A DNA stretch of 64,000 nt from Paludibacteraceae bacterium (lineage in GTDB: Bacteria; Bacteroidota; Bacteroidia; Bacteroidales; Paludibacteraceae). How positions within the stretch are numbered: position 1 is the first letter of the stretch; each line of letters begins with the position of its first letter. The notes under the pieces were generated by a model, which saw only the letters and a list, made by a program, of their open reading frames with translations, had not been told where the DNA came from and made no database searches. A program made the translations under genes and the position numbers. This document shows, one piece after another, positions 24,903 through 33,904 of the stretch. Where the stretch lies: positions 1 to 64,000 of the forward strand of contig JAFVDX010000002.1 of NCBI GenBank assembly GCA_017478225.1. Direction: 5' to 3'.

Positions 24903-25829
24903 TTAAGCAATATATATCTCAAGTAGTTTCACTTGTTTTGTTTTGGGTATAAGGGTTAAATCTTCGGTGGAAGCGGGCAATAAGACTGTTTCGCCCGTTT
25001 TTATTTCCACCTCACCATCATCGCATAATATGTTGGCTTGCCCTTCGACGCACATATACACAACAAACGAATCTAAGGGAGCATAGTCGCGCTGAATAGT
25101 TCTGTTAAAATTAATCAGATTAGTAGTAAAGTGCTCACATTCGACCAAATTAACCGCTCCATTTGATTTCTCTTGATAATTAATAAGTGCATTATCATGC
25201 TTTTTAAAATCCATCACTTCTAATGCTGATTGAATATGCAATTCTCTTCTGTTGCCGTCTTTATCAACTCTGTCGTAATCATGGATGCGATATGTAATGT
25301 CAGATGATTCTTGTATTTCAGCAACAAACACTTCTTCTCTGAGAGCATGAACAAGTCCGGCGGGAACAAACGCTACATCACCTTTCTTTACTACAACTTT
25401 ATTGAGTAGATTGTTAAAGTTCTTGTTGGCTAAATGCTCCATTAACTGTTCTTTGTTAGTATCCTCGGCAAGTCCTAAAATCAGTTGTGCATCCTTTTTA
25501 CAATTAACTACATACCACATTTCGTCTTTACCAAACGAATGATGTTTTTCCCATGCTTTGTCGTCATCTGGATGTACTTGTACGCTCAAGTTGTCGTGTG
25601 TAGTAATAAATTTGAATAGCAAAGGAAATTGATTTCCATATTTTTCATACACATGATCTCCTACAAGTTCTCCCATATAGACCTCAACTAAATCGTTTAA
25701 GTCGTTGTCTTGCAGGTAGCCATTTTCGACGATGGATATATCATCTCCTTGGGCTGATAGTTGCCACGATTCTTCTCCCCATATTTTTGGTTTTAGAATC
25801 GGTTTGAATTTTAAAGGATATAAATTCAT
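24903..25829 (-). CDS. manA: Mannose-6-phosphate isomerase, class I
   Basis: A 308-residue cupin-fold zinc isomerase converting fructose-6-P and mannose-6-P, feeding GDP-mannose/fucose synthesis. Motifs: KPKIWGEESWQLS at the start, VQVHPDDDKA (zinc-binding Gln/His), MWYVV, and VPAGLVHAL with the second zinc His. The short ~310-residue form is usual in Bacteroidales. It is packed between nrdG and an EEP nuclease gene with 12- and 15-base spacers. Confidence 0.92.
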   Translation of the reverse strand: MNLYPLKFKPILKPKIWGEESWQLSAQGDDISIVENGYLQDNDLNDLVEVYMGELVGDHVYEKYGNQFPLLFKFITTHDNLSVQVHPDDDKAWEKHHSFGKDEMWYVVNCKKDAQLILGLAEDTNKEQLMEHLANKNFNNLLNKVVVKKGDVAFVPAGLVHALREEVFVAEIQESSDITYRIHDYDRVDKDGNRRELHIQSALEVMDFKKHDNALINYQEKSNGAVNLVECEHFTTNLINFNRTIQRDYAPLDSFVVYMCVEGQANILCDDGEVEIKTGETVLLPASTEDLTLIPKTKQVKLLEIYIA

Positions 25830-25844
25830 TATGTATTGTATTGT

Positions 25845-26792
25845 CTATAGTTTTATGTCGATATATATAGGTAGGTGGTCGGAATAGCCGTCTTGATATT
25901 GGAATCCTCCTTTGTAGGTGCGTTTAGGTTCTGTACCTGTGAATTTCTCGTCGGTTTCCTGAATCCAGTCGGCGTCGTAGATATGAGGTGTGGCTCTGTT
26001 GAGTAAGTGGTCGCTTACAAAGAACTGGTCTAAGCATGACCATTTGCCTTCCCATTTATGAGTGCCTTTGCCTTCTTTTTCCATATTGAGCATTAGGTTG
26101 TGCATGCCGGTTAGGTAGTCGGCGGGTGAGGCGTTCATGTCGCCCATTACCAGTATGTCGGCTTGTGGGTTGTGTCTGAGGATCTTGTCGATGGCTTGTT
26201 GTAGTATTTTTCGTGCGGCTTCTCGCTTATGGGCGGTAGCCTCGGTGCCCCCTAATTGAGAAGGGAAGTGGCACATAAAGACATGCAAAGTGTCGTTGTC
26301 GTTGGAGCCTATGAGACCCTTGGAATAGACGAGGTCTCTCGTAGGTCTCTCGCTCGGAGGCATAGGAACGGCTATCAATTCGGCGTCTAACATACGAAAC
26401 ATTTTGCCATTATAGAGTAGGGCACAATCGATGCCTCTTTGGTCGGGACTTTCTTCGTGAATAAATTGGTATCCATATTTTCTTAGGCCGCCATAAATGA
26501 GCAAATCTCTTAGGCATTTTTGATTTTCCACCTCGCATAGTCCTACAATGATAGGTGTTTGGTCTTGACCGATATTGCTTATCACTCTTGCCAAATTGAC
26601 CAATTTGGTTTTGTATCTCTCGTAAGTCCAATGATACTTGCCATCGGGCAAGAAATCGTTATCGTTTTTCAGGGTGTCATGTTTGGTGTCAAACAGATTT
26701 TCGACATTGTAGGAAATGATGCGTATGCTTTCTTGTGCAGATAAGCCAATTGTAATAAACAATAGGGCAAAAATTAAAATGCGTGTTTTCAT
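25845..26792 (-). CDS. Secreted endonuclease/exonuclease/phosphatase-family protein
   Basis: A ~315-residue EEP-fold hydrolase with an N-terminal signal peptide (MKTRILIFALLFITIGLSAQ). Catalytic motifs are present: SYNVENLF (Asn), GLCEVEN (metal-binding Glu), GDMNASP (Asp/Asn) and YSDHLPIY (Asp/His). The export signal suggests a periplasmic or outer-membrane-associated phosphodiesterase, possibly for nucleic acid or phospholipid. The longer frame from 26810 adds six residues before the signal peptide; the Met at 26792 is preferred. Confidence 0.83.
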   Translation of the reverse strand: MKTRILIFALLFITIGLSAQESIRIISYNVENLFDTKHDTLKNDNDFLPDGKYHWTYERYKTKLVNLARVISNIGQDQTPIIVGLCEVENQKCLRDLLIYGGLRKYGYQFIHEESPDQRGIDCALLYNGKMFRMLDAELIAVPMPPSERPTRDLVYSKGLIGSNDNDTLHVFMCHFPSQLGGTEATAHKREAARKILQQAIDKILRHNPQADILVMGDMNASPADYLTGMHNLMLNMEKEGKGTHKWEGKWSCLDQFFVSDHLLNRATPHIYDADWIQETDEKFTGTEPKRTYKGGFQYQDGYSDHLPIYIDIKL

Positions 26793-26831
26793 ATTATTTT
26801 GATTTAGCATGTTTTTAGTTATTGTATTTAT

Positions 26832-26870
26832 TTTGTTATCTTTATTTGTTGTCTTTATTTGTTATCTTTA
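26832..26870. repeat. 13-bp tandem triplication across the rlmN stop codon
   Basis: TTTGTTATCTTTA (26832-26844), TTTGTTGTCTTTA (26845-26857) and TTTGTTATCTTTA (26858-26870). On the minus strand this repeats the last codons of rlmN (KDNK-stop) past the stop. Confidence 0.85.
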
Positions 26871-27883
26871 AGAGCATTAACGAGCATGCCGCATGCCGCT
26901 AAAATATCTTCTCCTCTTGATTTTCTAATGGTGGTGGTGATTCCTTTTTGAGTGAGGTCGTCGCGCATCTTTATCATGTTTGTTTCTATAGATGCATTCA
27001 TTTTTTGGTTTTCACAATCAACTCCTTCGTGGAATCTAATCAGATTGACTCTTGCGGGAATGCCTTTCAAGAGATTGGATATGCCGCTTACATGTCTTTG
27101 TGAGTCGTTGATGCCTCCAAAACATATATATTCAAAGGATAATCTGCGTTGATGCGACCAATCGGTTTGTTTGAGGAAAGATATTATGTCTTTGATAGGA
27201 TATACTTTTTCTATCGGCATTATTTCTTGTCGTTCGTTGCTGAAAGGGTTGTGCAGTGATATGGCAATGTTACATTCGTTTTCTTGCACTAATCGTACCA
27301 AACCTTTGAGGTAGCCGACAGATGAGACTGTGATTCTTCTTGGCGACCATGCGCATCCCCATTGGGCGGTGAGTATTTCAAGTGAGCGAAGCACTTGTTC
27401 GATATTGTCGCAAGGCTCTCCCTCACCCATAAATACTATGTTGGTCAGGTTTAGACTATCCGGAATGGAATATATTTGATTGAGAATGTCGGTTGCTGTT
27501 AGTTGTCCATGAAAGCCTAAAGAGCCTGTCATGCAAAATTTGCATCCCATTTTGCATCCTATTTGAGTGCTTACACATAATGTAGCACGGTCGTTTTCAG
27601 GTATATAAACGCTCTCTATAAATTTTTCAGGTGCGACTTGGAAAAGATATTTCTTAGTGCCATCATTGGATATTGCTTCGGCAGAAGGTGAGTAAAGACC
27701 GATTTCATATTTCTCTTTCAGTGCTTTTCTTCCGCTAAGTGAGATATTGGTCATTTGGTCAATATCTGTTACGCGCTTTTTATAAATCCAATCAGCCAAT
27801 TGTTTAGCGGCAAAACGCGGTAGTCCTGCTTCCAGGGCTACCTGTTGTAATTCGTTTAATGTTTTGCCTAACAATTTTTCCAT
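26855..27883 (-). CDS. rlmN: Dual-specificity 23S rRNA/tRNA adenine C2 methyltransferase
   Basis: A 342-residue radical-SAM enzyme methylating A2503 of 23S rRNA and A37 of some tRNAs. The cluster motif CKMGCKFC is present, with STQIG upstream and FMGEGEPCDN downstream; the methyl-carrying cysteines are expected at STQIGC and at the C-terminal ILAACGML, and both are present. Length is slightly short but normal for Bacteroidales. It starts 15 bases after glyA's stop. Confidence 0.93.
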   Translation of the reverse strand: MEKLLGKTLNELQQVALEAGLPRFAAKQLADWIYKKRVTDIDQMTNISLSGRKALKEKYEIGLYSPSAEAISNDGTKKYLFQVAPEKFIESVYIPENDRATLCVSTQIGCKMGCKFCMTGSLGFHGQLTATDILNQIYSIPDSLNLTNIVFMGEGEPCDNIEQVLRSLEILTAQWGCAWSPRRITVSSVGYLKGLVRLVQENECNIAISLHNPFSNERQEIMPIEKVYPIKDIISFLKQTDWSHQRRLSFEYICFGGINDSQRHVSGISNLLKGIPARVNLIRFHEGVDCENQKMNASIETNMIKMRDDLTQKGITTTIRKSRGEDILAACGMLVNALKDNK

Positions 27884-27898
27884 ATCAGAAAAGATATT

Positions 27899-29179
27899 TT
27901 ACCAAGCAAATAAAGGATATTTAACCATCTGTGCGTTTACTTCGGCTCTGACTTTTTCGATATTTTGTGAGTTATCGGGCTCGGTTAGAACTCTATCAAT
28001 AAGTTCCACTATCCAAGCCATTTGTTCTTCTTTGAGTCCGCGTGTGGTTATGGCCGGTGTTCCGAAGCGCAAACCTGAAGTTTGGAAAGCAGATCTTGAG
28101 TCAAAGGGAACCATGTTTTTGTTGGTAGTGATATCAGCAGCCACCAATGCTTTTTCTGCGATTTTTCCGGTTAAATCGGGGAATTTGGTTCTAAGGTCGA
28201 TAAGCATGCAGTGGTTATCTGTGCCACCTGAGATTACTTTATATCCTTTGTCAATAAAGCACTTGGCCATAGCGGCAGCGTTTTTTTGCACTTGCAGTTG
28301 ATATGTTTTGTATTCCGGCATGAGTGCTTCTCCGAATGCGACTGCTTTAGCGGCGATGACATGTTCTAATGGTCCTCCTTGCACGCCTGGGAAGACAGCA
28401 GAGTCGAGCAATGCGGACATCATTTTTATTTCTCCTTTAGGTGTGGTTTTTCCCCATGGATTGGGAAAATCTTCGCCCATAAGTATGACTCCACCTCGTG
28501 GACCACGCATCGTCTTGTGAGTTGTGGAAGTAACGATATGCGCGTATTTGACGGGGTTTTTCAGCAGTCCTGCGGCAATCAGTCCTGCAGGGTGAGCCAT
28601 ATCAACCATGAAGATAGCACCGATTTCATCGGCTACTTTGCGTATTCTTTCGTAGTCCCATTCACGGGAGTATGCGGAGGCTCCTGCTATAATCAGTTTG
28701 GGGCGTTCTGCTCTTGCTATTTGTTCGAGTTGCTCATAATCTATGCGTCCGTCGTCTTCTTTGACATTATATTCTAAGGCATGAAACATCAATCCTGAGA
28801 AATTGACCGGCGAGCCATGACTCAGATGTCCTCCATGCGACAGGTTGAGTCCTAAGAACTTGTCTCCCGCCTGCAGGCATGCCATGAAAACGGCCATATT
28901 GGCTTGTGCTCCGGAGTGTGGTTGAACATTAACCCAACAAGCATCATACATTTTTTTCAAGCGTTCTTGTGCTAATTTTTCGCTTTCGTCCACGACTTCG
29001 CAGCCGCCGTAGTAGCGTTTGCCAGGGTAGCCTTCTGCATATTTGTTGGTCAAAACTGAACCCATGGCTTCCATTACTTGATCGCTTACATAGTTTTCGC
29101 TTGCGATAAGTTCTATTCCACGAGTTTGTCGATCTCGCTCACGGCGGATGATGTCGAATAATTCAATGTCTCGTTGCAT
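27899..29179 (-). CDS. glyA: Serine hydroxymethyltransferase
   Basis: A 426-residue PLP enzyme interconverting serine + THF and glycine + methylene-THF. Motifs: [51 protein letters not shown], and the PLP lysine in [15 protein letters not shown]. Length and order match GlyA throughout. It is followed closely by rlmN. The 127-base upstream gap holds short repeats and no clear promoter. Confidence 0.96.
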   Translation of the reverse strand: MQRDIELFDIIRRERDRQTRGIELIASENYVSDQVMEAMGSVLTNKYAEGYPGKRYYGGCEVVDESEKLAQERLKKMYDACWVNVQPHSGAQANMAVFMACLQAGDKFLGLNLSHGGHLSHGSPVNFSGLMFHALEYNVKEDDGRIDYEQLEQIARAERPKLIIAGASAYSREWDYERIRKVADEIGAIFMVDMAHPAGLIAAGLLKNPVKYAHIVTSTTHKTMRGPRGGVILMGEDFPNPWGKTTPKGEIKMMSALLDSAVFPGVQGGPLEHVIAAKAVAFGEALMPEYKTYQLQVQKNAAAMAKCFIDKGYKVISGGTDNHCMLIDLRTKFPDLTGKIAEKALVAADITTNKNMVPFDSRSAFQTSGLRFGTPAITTRGLKEEQMAWIVELIDRVLTEPDNSQNIEKVRAEVNAQMVKYPLFAW

Positions 29180-29194
29180 ATATTAGAGGTTTTT

Positions 29195-29300
29195 AGATGT
29201 TTTAGATGTTTTAGACCGCTGCGCTGACTTAGAGTGCTGCGCTTTGGTGCTTAGAGGATTGTCGTTATATCGTTATGTCGTTATGTCGGGATATCGATTT
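29195..29300. repeat. Short intergenic repeats between S41 protease and glyA
   Basis: Two TTTTAGATG words (29200-29218), a 25-base sequence at 29210-29234 that matches 43254-43278 at 23 of 25 positions (core TTTAGACCGCT), then TCGTTATGTCG words (29263-29290) shared with 11101-11146 and a doubled ATCGATTT. Confidence 0.7.
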
Positions 29301-29306
29301 ATCGAT

Positions 29307-30920
29307 TTATAGGGTGATGTTAAAGGCGTCGATTGCTTGTTTTAATTCTTTGTCAGTTCGGAGCAGATAGCATGTCCTGCCGCGTTGGTAAAAATATCTG
29401 CTAATGATTTCTGCACCGAGTTGTTCAGCGACGGCTTCATGTTGTCGGCTAATAGCATCATGGAACGAAGGGTTGAGCAGATGACTAAATTGTTCTAATT
29501 GTTTAAGAGCGGTGCTATCAATGTCTTCGTGGTGCGCCATCTCGAGCATATCTTTGAAATACTTGCTTGTCTCGGTTTCGTATGTGAAATCTTTTTCTTT
29601 TAAGAACTGTTCGAAATCAGCCATTATGCTATCGGTTATTTCGAATGTAGTAGCAGGTGGTATAGATGGAGTGGTTAGATGAAAACGAGTAGCATAATCA
29701 AAGAACATATTTTTCTTATAGAGTGAGTAGCAGATATTTACTTTGTCTGCAGTGTCGGCAGATAAGATGTCGGGTGAGATACCTCCGCCGTCTTTCACTA
29801 TTCTTCCGTTTTTGGTTTTGAATTCGTGTGTTAGAGAATCAGGAACATGTTCCACGCTTCCGTCTTTGCGTCTTCTTGAGTAGTCGATTGCCTGAATGCA
29901 TCTGCCAGAGGGAATATAATATTTGGCTGTAGTTACCTTGAGATGTCCATCGAAGGCGATGGGGCGGATATTCTGAACGAGCCCTTTACCATAGGTGCGA
30001 GTGCCGACGATGATAGCCCTGTCTAAATCTTGCATTGCTCCAGCCAAAATTTCTGCAGCCGATGCGGTTTGTTCATTTACTAAAATAACGAGTGGCATGT
30101 CTTTATATTTAGGCTCGGAAATGGTTTTATAAACGCGTTTATTACTCTCGTCCTTACCTAATGTTGATACCACTTCGGTATTCTTTTCAACAAACAGATT
30201 GATTATTTTTACTGCTTCGTCTATTAGTCCTCCGCCGTTTCCTCTGAGGTCGATAATCAATTTTTCTATATTATGTTTATTAACCAATTCAGATAGAGCC
30301 AATTGAAATTCATCAGCGCTATGTTCGGTGAATTCAGAAAAAAGGATATAACCTATTTTGGGAGCCACAACGCCGCTATATTCAACAGTAGCCAAGTGTA
30401 TTTCTTCGCGTTTAAATTCTATGACGAAAGGTTTTTCTACCCCTTCACGCTCTAAGCGTAATTTTATAATGGAATTGGGAATACCTCTAAGGTGCTGACT
30501 TACTTCGCTTGTGGTTTTGTCTTTGGCTTGCCAGCCATCAACTTCTAAAATTTTATCCCCCGCTTGAATACCATTTTTCTGTGCGGGCATACCTTCGTAT
30601 GGGTCGGCGATAAAAACATAATTATCGCGTTGCATAATCAAGGCGCCTATTCCTCCGTATTTGCCTGTAGTCAGACGCTTCAAATCTTCGTTTTGCTGTT
30701 TGGGATAATAGACGGTGTATGGATCCACTTTTTTTAGCATAGAATTTATGCCCGTTTCAAGCAGGAGTTCATAGTTGAGTGTATCCACATACGCCATATC
30801 TAATTGGCGCATGACATCGGTATAAATGGTGAGAGTCTTATCTATTCGACTTGTTTGACTCTGAGCAAAAGCGATACTCGAAATACAAAATAATGATACG
30901 ATGAGAGATAGTTTTTTCAT
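29307..30920 (-). CDS. S41-family C-terminal processing protease with PDZ domain
   Basis: A 537-residue exported tail-specific (CtpA/Prc-like) protease. Signal peptide MKKLSLIVSLFCISSIAFAQ; PDZ domain around residues 75-165 (YGGIGALI...GMPAQKNGIQAGDKILEVDGW); protease domain with LRGNGGG, the catalytic Ser in NEQTASAAEI and the general-base Lys in TYGKGLVQ. A C-terminal ~150-residue extension follows, common in Bacteroidales homologues. A frame from 30941 adds seven residues; the Met at 30920 starts the signal peptide. The promoter lies at 30961. Confidence 0.92.
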   Translation of the reverse strand: MKKLSLIVSLFCISSIAFAQSQTSRIDKTLTIYTDVMRQLDMAYVDTLNYELLLETGINSMLKKVDPYTVYYPKQQNEDLKRLTTGKYGGIGALIMQRDNYVFIADPYEGMPAQKNGIQAGDKILEVDGWQAKDKTTSEVSQHLRGIPNSIIKLRLEREGVEKPFVIEFKREEIHLATVEYSGVVAPKIGYILFSEFTEHSADEFQLALSELVNKHNIEKLIIDLRGNGGGLIDEAVKIINLFVEKNTEVVSTLGKDESNKRVYKTISEPKYKDMPLVILVNEQTASAAEILAGAMQDLDRAIIVGTRTYGKGLVQNIRPIAFDGHLKVTTAKYYIPSGRCIQAIDYSRRRKDGSVEHVPDSLTHEFKTKNGRIVKDGGGISPDILSADTADKVNICYSLYKKNMFFDYATRFHLTTPSIPPATTFEITDSIMADFEQFLKEKDFTYETETSKYFKDMLEMAHHEDIDSTALKQLEQFSHLLNPSFHDAISRQHEAVAEQLGAEIISRYFYQRGRTCYLLRTDKELKQAIDAFNITL

Positions 30921-30960
30921 ACCCATTTTTCGTTGAAACATGAAAACATAAATAAGTTTG

Positions 30961-30968
30961 CAAAAGTA
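30961..30968 (-). promoter_or_regulatory. -7 element for the S41 protease gene
   Basis: TACTTTTG on the minus strand, 40 bases before the chosen start; the -33 box is weak. It is divergent from the kdsB promoter. Confidence 0.5.
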
Positions 30969-31049
30969 CGAAAAATTTATTTAATACTAAAATGCATGTA
31001 TTGAAAAGTTGATATTAACGACAATTTCTGCTTTTTATATCTATAATAT

Positions 31050-31081
31050 TTTGTGTATTTGACGAGTATATTGTACATTTG
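31050..31081 (+). promoter_or_regulatory. Promoter for kdsB
   Basis: TTTG (31050-31053), 20-base spacer, TACATTTG (31074-31081), 20 bases before the ATG. Confidence 0.65.
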
Positions 31082-31101
31082 CAAACAAAAAGAGAATTAA
31101 G

Positions 31102-31893
31102 ATGAATTATATTGGAATAATTCCTGCTCGTTATGCCTCGACTCGTTTTCCGGGTAAACCTCTTGCGATGATAGCGGGTAAGCCTATGATACAGCGGGTA
31201 TATGAGCAGGCACGCAAAGCACTTGATAGTGTAGTTGTTGCAACTGATGATAGTCGTATATATGATGCGGTATTAAATTTTGGTGGTGAGGTGGTTATGA
31301 CTTCTCAGAATCATAAAAGCGGCACAGATAGGTGTTGGGAGGCTTTTGTGAAAATAAGTGAAAACAGTCAAGTGCCATTGGATGAATATGTGGTTATCAA
31401 TATACAAGGTGACGAGCCATTTATTGATCCTTTGCAGATAGAGTTGGTGAAAGCGATTTTTGAGGATAAGACAGAAAGGGTAGAGATTGCCACTCTTGTG
31501 AGTCCTTTTACAAGGTCTGATTCCATCGAAGATTTGCTTAATCCAAACACTCCCAAAGTGGCCGTTTCATCGGTAAATAATAATGCGTTGTATTTTTCTC
31601 GGAGTGTGATTCCGTTTTTGCGCGGAGTAGAGCAGAGCAAGTGGATAGAGCAAATAGTGAACGACAATTTATTTTATCGTCATATAGGAATGTATGCTTA
31701 TAGGGCGGATATACTCAAGCAACTTACTGCTTTGGAACAAACAAAGTTGGAAAAAACAGAATCGTTGGAGCAACTCAGATGGTTGGAGAACGGATATAAA
31801 ATAAAAGTGGCATCAACAGATATACAGACGCATGGAATAGATACACCCGAAGATATAGAGAAGACATTGAGGATATTAGGAATAAAAGATTAA
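31102..31893 (+). CDS. kdsB: 3-deoxy-manno-octulosonate cytidylyltransferase (CMP-Kdo synthetase)
   Basis: A 263-residue enzyme that activates Kdo with CTP for lipid A-core assembly. Motifs: IIPARYASTRFPGKPL (nucleotide-binding loop), VVVATDD, GTDRCWEA, NIQGDEPFI (metal-binding Asp), and FSRSVIPF, all as in KdsB. The short leader and own promoter suggest constitutive expression. It stands apart from other LPS genes in the window. Confidence 0.95.
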   Translation: MNYIGIIPARYASTRFPGKPLAMIAGKPMIQRVYEQARKALDSVVVATDDSRIYDAVLNFGGEVVMTSQNHKSGTDRCWEAFVKISENSQVPLDEYVVINIQGDEPFIDPLQIELVKAIFEDKTERVEIATLVSPFTRSDSIEDLLNPNTPKVAVSSVNNNALYFSRSVIPFLRGVEQSKWIEQIVNDNLFYRHIGMYAYRADILKQLTALEQTKLEKTESLEQLRWLENGYKIKVASTDIQTHGIDTPEDIEKTLRILGIKD

Positions 31894-31931
31894 CAATTTT
31901 TCCAATTCCTTTTTCAAATTGTTAGTATTGT

Positions 31932-31962
31932 TTTGTGTGTGAGATAAATATAATTACTTTTG
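31932..31962 (+). promoter_or_regulatory. Promoter for the YD-repeat-like protein and possibly the VTC operon
   Basis: TTTG (31932-31935), 19-base spacer, TACTTTTG (31955-31962), ~34 bases before the ATG at 31996. Confidence 0.65.
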
Positions 31963-31995
31963 TGCGTTTTTAGCAACTTTAAATAACACCCTTTT

Positions 31996-32415
31996 ATGAA
32001 ACGATTGACTTTAATTTTGACATCTCTTTTGTGTGCTACGATATTATTTGCACAAACTACTTCGACGGACAAACTCACCAAGCGCGAGAGGAAACGTAAT
32101 TTGGTAGTAAAGGAGTGGAATACCGACGGCAAGACCAAGACACGCTATCTTGACCACATGACTACCTATGATGCAAACGGTATGAAATTGGAGGAGGTGG
32201 AATACACCACATACGGTCAGAAAGAGCGTAATACATACGAGTATAATGAGGTAGGAAAGGTGATAAAGAGGGTAGTGTATGACGATAAAGACCGCCCGTA
32301 TCGTATATACAAATATGAGTATAATCCTGATGGAACGAAGCATAAAAGATATTGTTATTCTCCTCAGGGAAAATTGCTTACCACCAAAGTATATGAATAT
32401 ATTTATGGTGATTGA
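31996..32415 (+). CDS. Small secreted protein with YD/RHS-like repeats
   Basis: A 139-residue protein with a signal peptide (MKRLTLILTSLLCATILFAQ). The mature part is built of about five short strands with alternating Tyr and acidic/Asn residues (YDANGMKLEEVEY, YEYNEVGKVIKRVVY, YEYNPDGTKHKRY, SPQGKLLTTKVYEY), reminiscent of YD/MORN-type repeats. Function unknown. It precedes the VTC/DUF4956/DUF2490 trio by 29 bases and may belong to that transcript, since no other promoter is evident between them. Confidence 0.65.
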   Translation: MKRLTLILTSLLCATILFAQTTSTDKLTKRERKRNLVVKEWNTDGKTKTRYLDHMTTYDANGMKLEEVEYTTYGQKERNTYEYNEVGKVIKRVVYDDKDRPYRIYKYEYNPDGTKHKRYCYSPQGKLLTTKVYEYIYGD

Positions 32416-32444
32416 TATGGTTATGAACTATAAGCAATAAATAG

Positions 32445-33209
32445 GTGAGCAGCAACTTGGATGATATATTACGATTGTTTGAGCCGATAAGTTTGGCTGA
32501 GATGGAGTCGGTGAAACTGATGAATCGTATAGATACAAAATATGTTGTAAGCGTTTGTCAGTTGCCTGCAATTCTGAATAAGGCGAAAGCGGATTATTAT
32601 GTACAAGATATAGAAGGGGTGCGTGTTGCTCAGTATGATACGATGTATTATGATACGCCACAGTTGGACATGTATATAAGGCATCATGATAGGCAACTTG
32701 TCAGACAAAAGATAAGAATCAGGGAGTATGTTGATTCAGATTTGACTTTTCTTGAGATAAAGCGCAAGAATAACAAGGGAAGAACAAAAAAGAAGCGTAT
32801 AGTTATATCAGATGCGTTGCGCCAAGTGGAGGAAATTAAAGAGTTCGTAGGAAAAAAGAGTTGGTATAATTGGGATGAATTGTCTCCAAAACTTAGGACT
32901 GTATTTCACCGTATAACTTTAGTAAACAAAGCCAAGACAGAGCGGTTGACTATAGACCTTGACCTAAGATTTGAAAATCAAGTAAATGGTGTGAGGGAAC
33001 AAATAGAAGGTATGGTTATAATTGAACTAAAACGCGATGGTAATCAGCCTTCACCGATGCTGAAAATAATGCAAAGCGAGCATGTTAAACCGCTTAAAGT
33101 AAGTAAGTATTGCATTGGTACGGCTCTTACTAATCCTTTAATAAAGCATAATAGATTCAAAGATAAAATCAGAAAAATAAGAAAGATATGTTACAGTCAG
33201 ACGGAATGA
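32445..33209 (+). CDS. VTC-domain (polyphosphate polymerase-type) protein
   Basis: A 254-residue protein with the VTC triphosphate-tunnel domain, whose yeast homologue Vtc4 makes polyphosphate from ATP. Seen: RIDTKYVVS (basic tunnel), YDTMYYDTP, RQKIRIREY (Arg/Lys rich tunnel strand), FLEIKRKNNKGRTKKKRI and VIIELKRDG near the end with acidic metal ligands. The start is GTG; no earlier in-frame ATG is suitable. It overlaps the next gene by 22 bases. Enzymatic activity as polyphosphate polymerase is inferred from family knowledge only. Confidence 0.8.
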   Translation: MSSNLDDILRLFEPISLAEMESVKLMNRIDTKYVVSVCQLPAILNKAKADYYVQDIEGVRVAQYDTMYYDTPQLDMYIRHHDRQLVRQKIRIREYVDSDLTFLEIKRKNNKGRTKKKRIVISDALRQVEEIKEFVGKKSWYNWDELSPKLRTVFHRITLVNKAKTERLTIDLDLRFENQVNGVREQIEGMVIIELKRDGNQPSPMLKIMQSEHVKPLKVSKYCIGTALTNPLIKHNRFKDKIRKIRKICYSQTE

Positions 33210-33904
33210 TGGAATATGATCCTTCCATCGCGGAAGAATTTGGCTATGCAGCAGCCGACCCGACTAATTTTATGGGTGTACCATTGTTTGAAGCAGATAG
33301 TTTGATAAATCTTGCTATTCGCTTTTTGTTCAACATGTTAATGTCGTGGATAATAGTACATTGTATTTATTTCCGTAAATCGAAGAGAGCGGACTATTAT
33401 ATCACTTTCTTGCTATTTTCGGCAACGATGTTCTTGCTTATTTGCCTGATGGAAAATCTGAAGTTGCAGATAGGTTTTACCTTAGGTTTGTTTGCGATAT
33501 TTGGTATGATTCGTTATCGTACTGAGACGGTGCCAATTCGTGAGATGACATATTTGTTTGTGATAATTGGTATTTCAGTTATCAATGGGCTTTCGATGGC
33601 AGTAAGTTGGGCAGAGTTGGTAGCGGCTAACTTGTTTGTAATAATTCTTGCTGTGATTTTGGAAGCATGGGGCAGCAGGAGACAACTGACAGAAAAGATT
33701 ATTTTGTACGAAAAGATAGAAAATATAGTGCCCGAGAAGCGTGAAGAACTGATAAATGATTTGCGCCAAAGGACAGGAATAGAGGCTCAGAGTGTTGAAA
33801 TAGGTCATATAGATTTTTTGCGTGATGTGGCATATATTAAGGTTAAGTATTACATCAACAAAAATGAAGAAAATACGATAGGAACTATAACTAAATTCAA
33901 ATGA
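33188..33904 (+). CDS. DUF4956-family membrane protein
   Basis: A 238-residue inner-membrane protein with at least four hydrophobic segments (NLAIRFLFNMLMSWIIVHCI; FLLFSATMFLLICL; LGLFAIFGMI; LFVIIGISVINGLSMAV) and the DUF4956 hallmark RYRTETVPIREMTYLF after the third. A C-terminal cytoplasmic domain of ~90 residues has a GIEAQSVEIGHIDFLRDVAYIKV strand pair. DUF4956 genes are frequently next to VTC genes in bacteria, so this is probably the membrane partner. It overlaps the VTC gene by 22 bases and the next by 4. Confidence 0.8.
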   Translation: MLQSDGMMEYDPSIAEEFGYAAADPTNFMGVPLFEADSLINLAIRFLFNMLMSWIIVHCIYFRKSKRADYYITFLLFSATMFLLICLMENLKLQIGFTLGLFAIFGMIRYRTETVPIREMTYLFVIIGISVINGLSMAVSWAELVAANLFVIILAVILEAWGSRRQLTEKIILYEKIENIVPEKREELINDLRQRTGIEAQSVEIGHIDFLRDVAYIKVKYYINKNEENTIGTITKFK

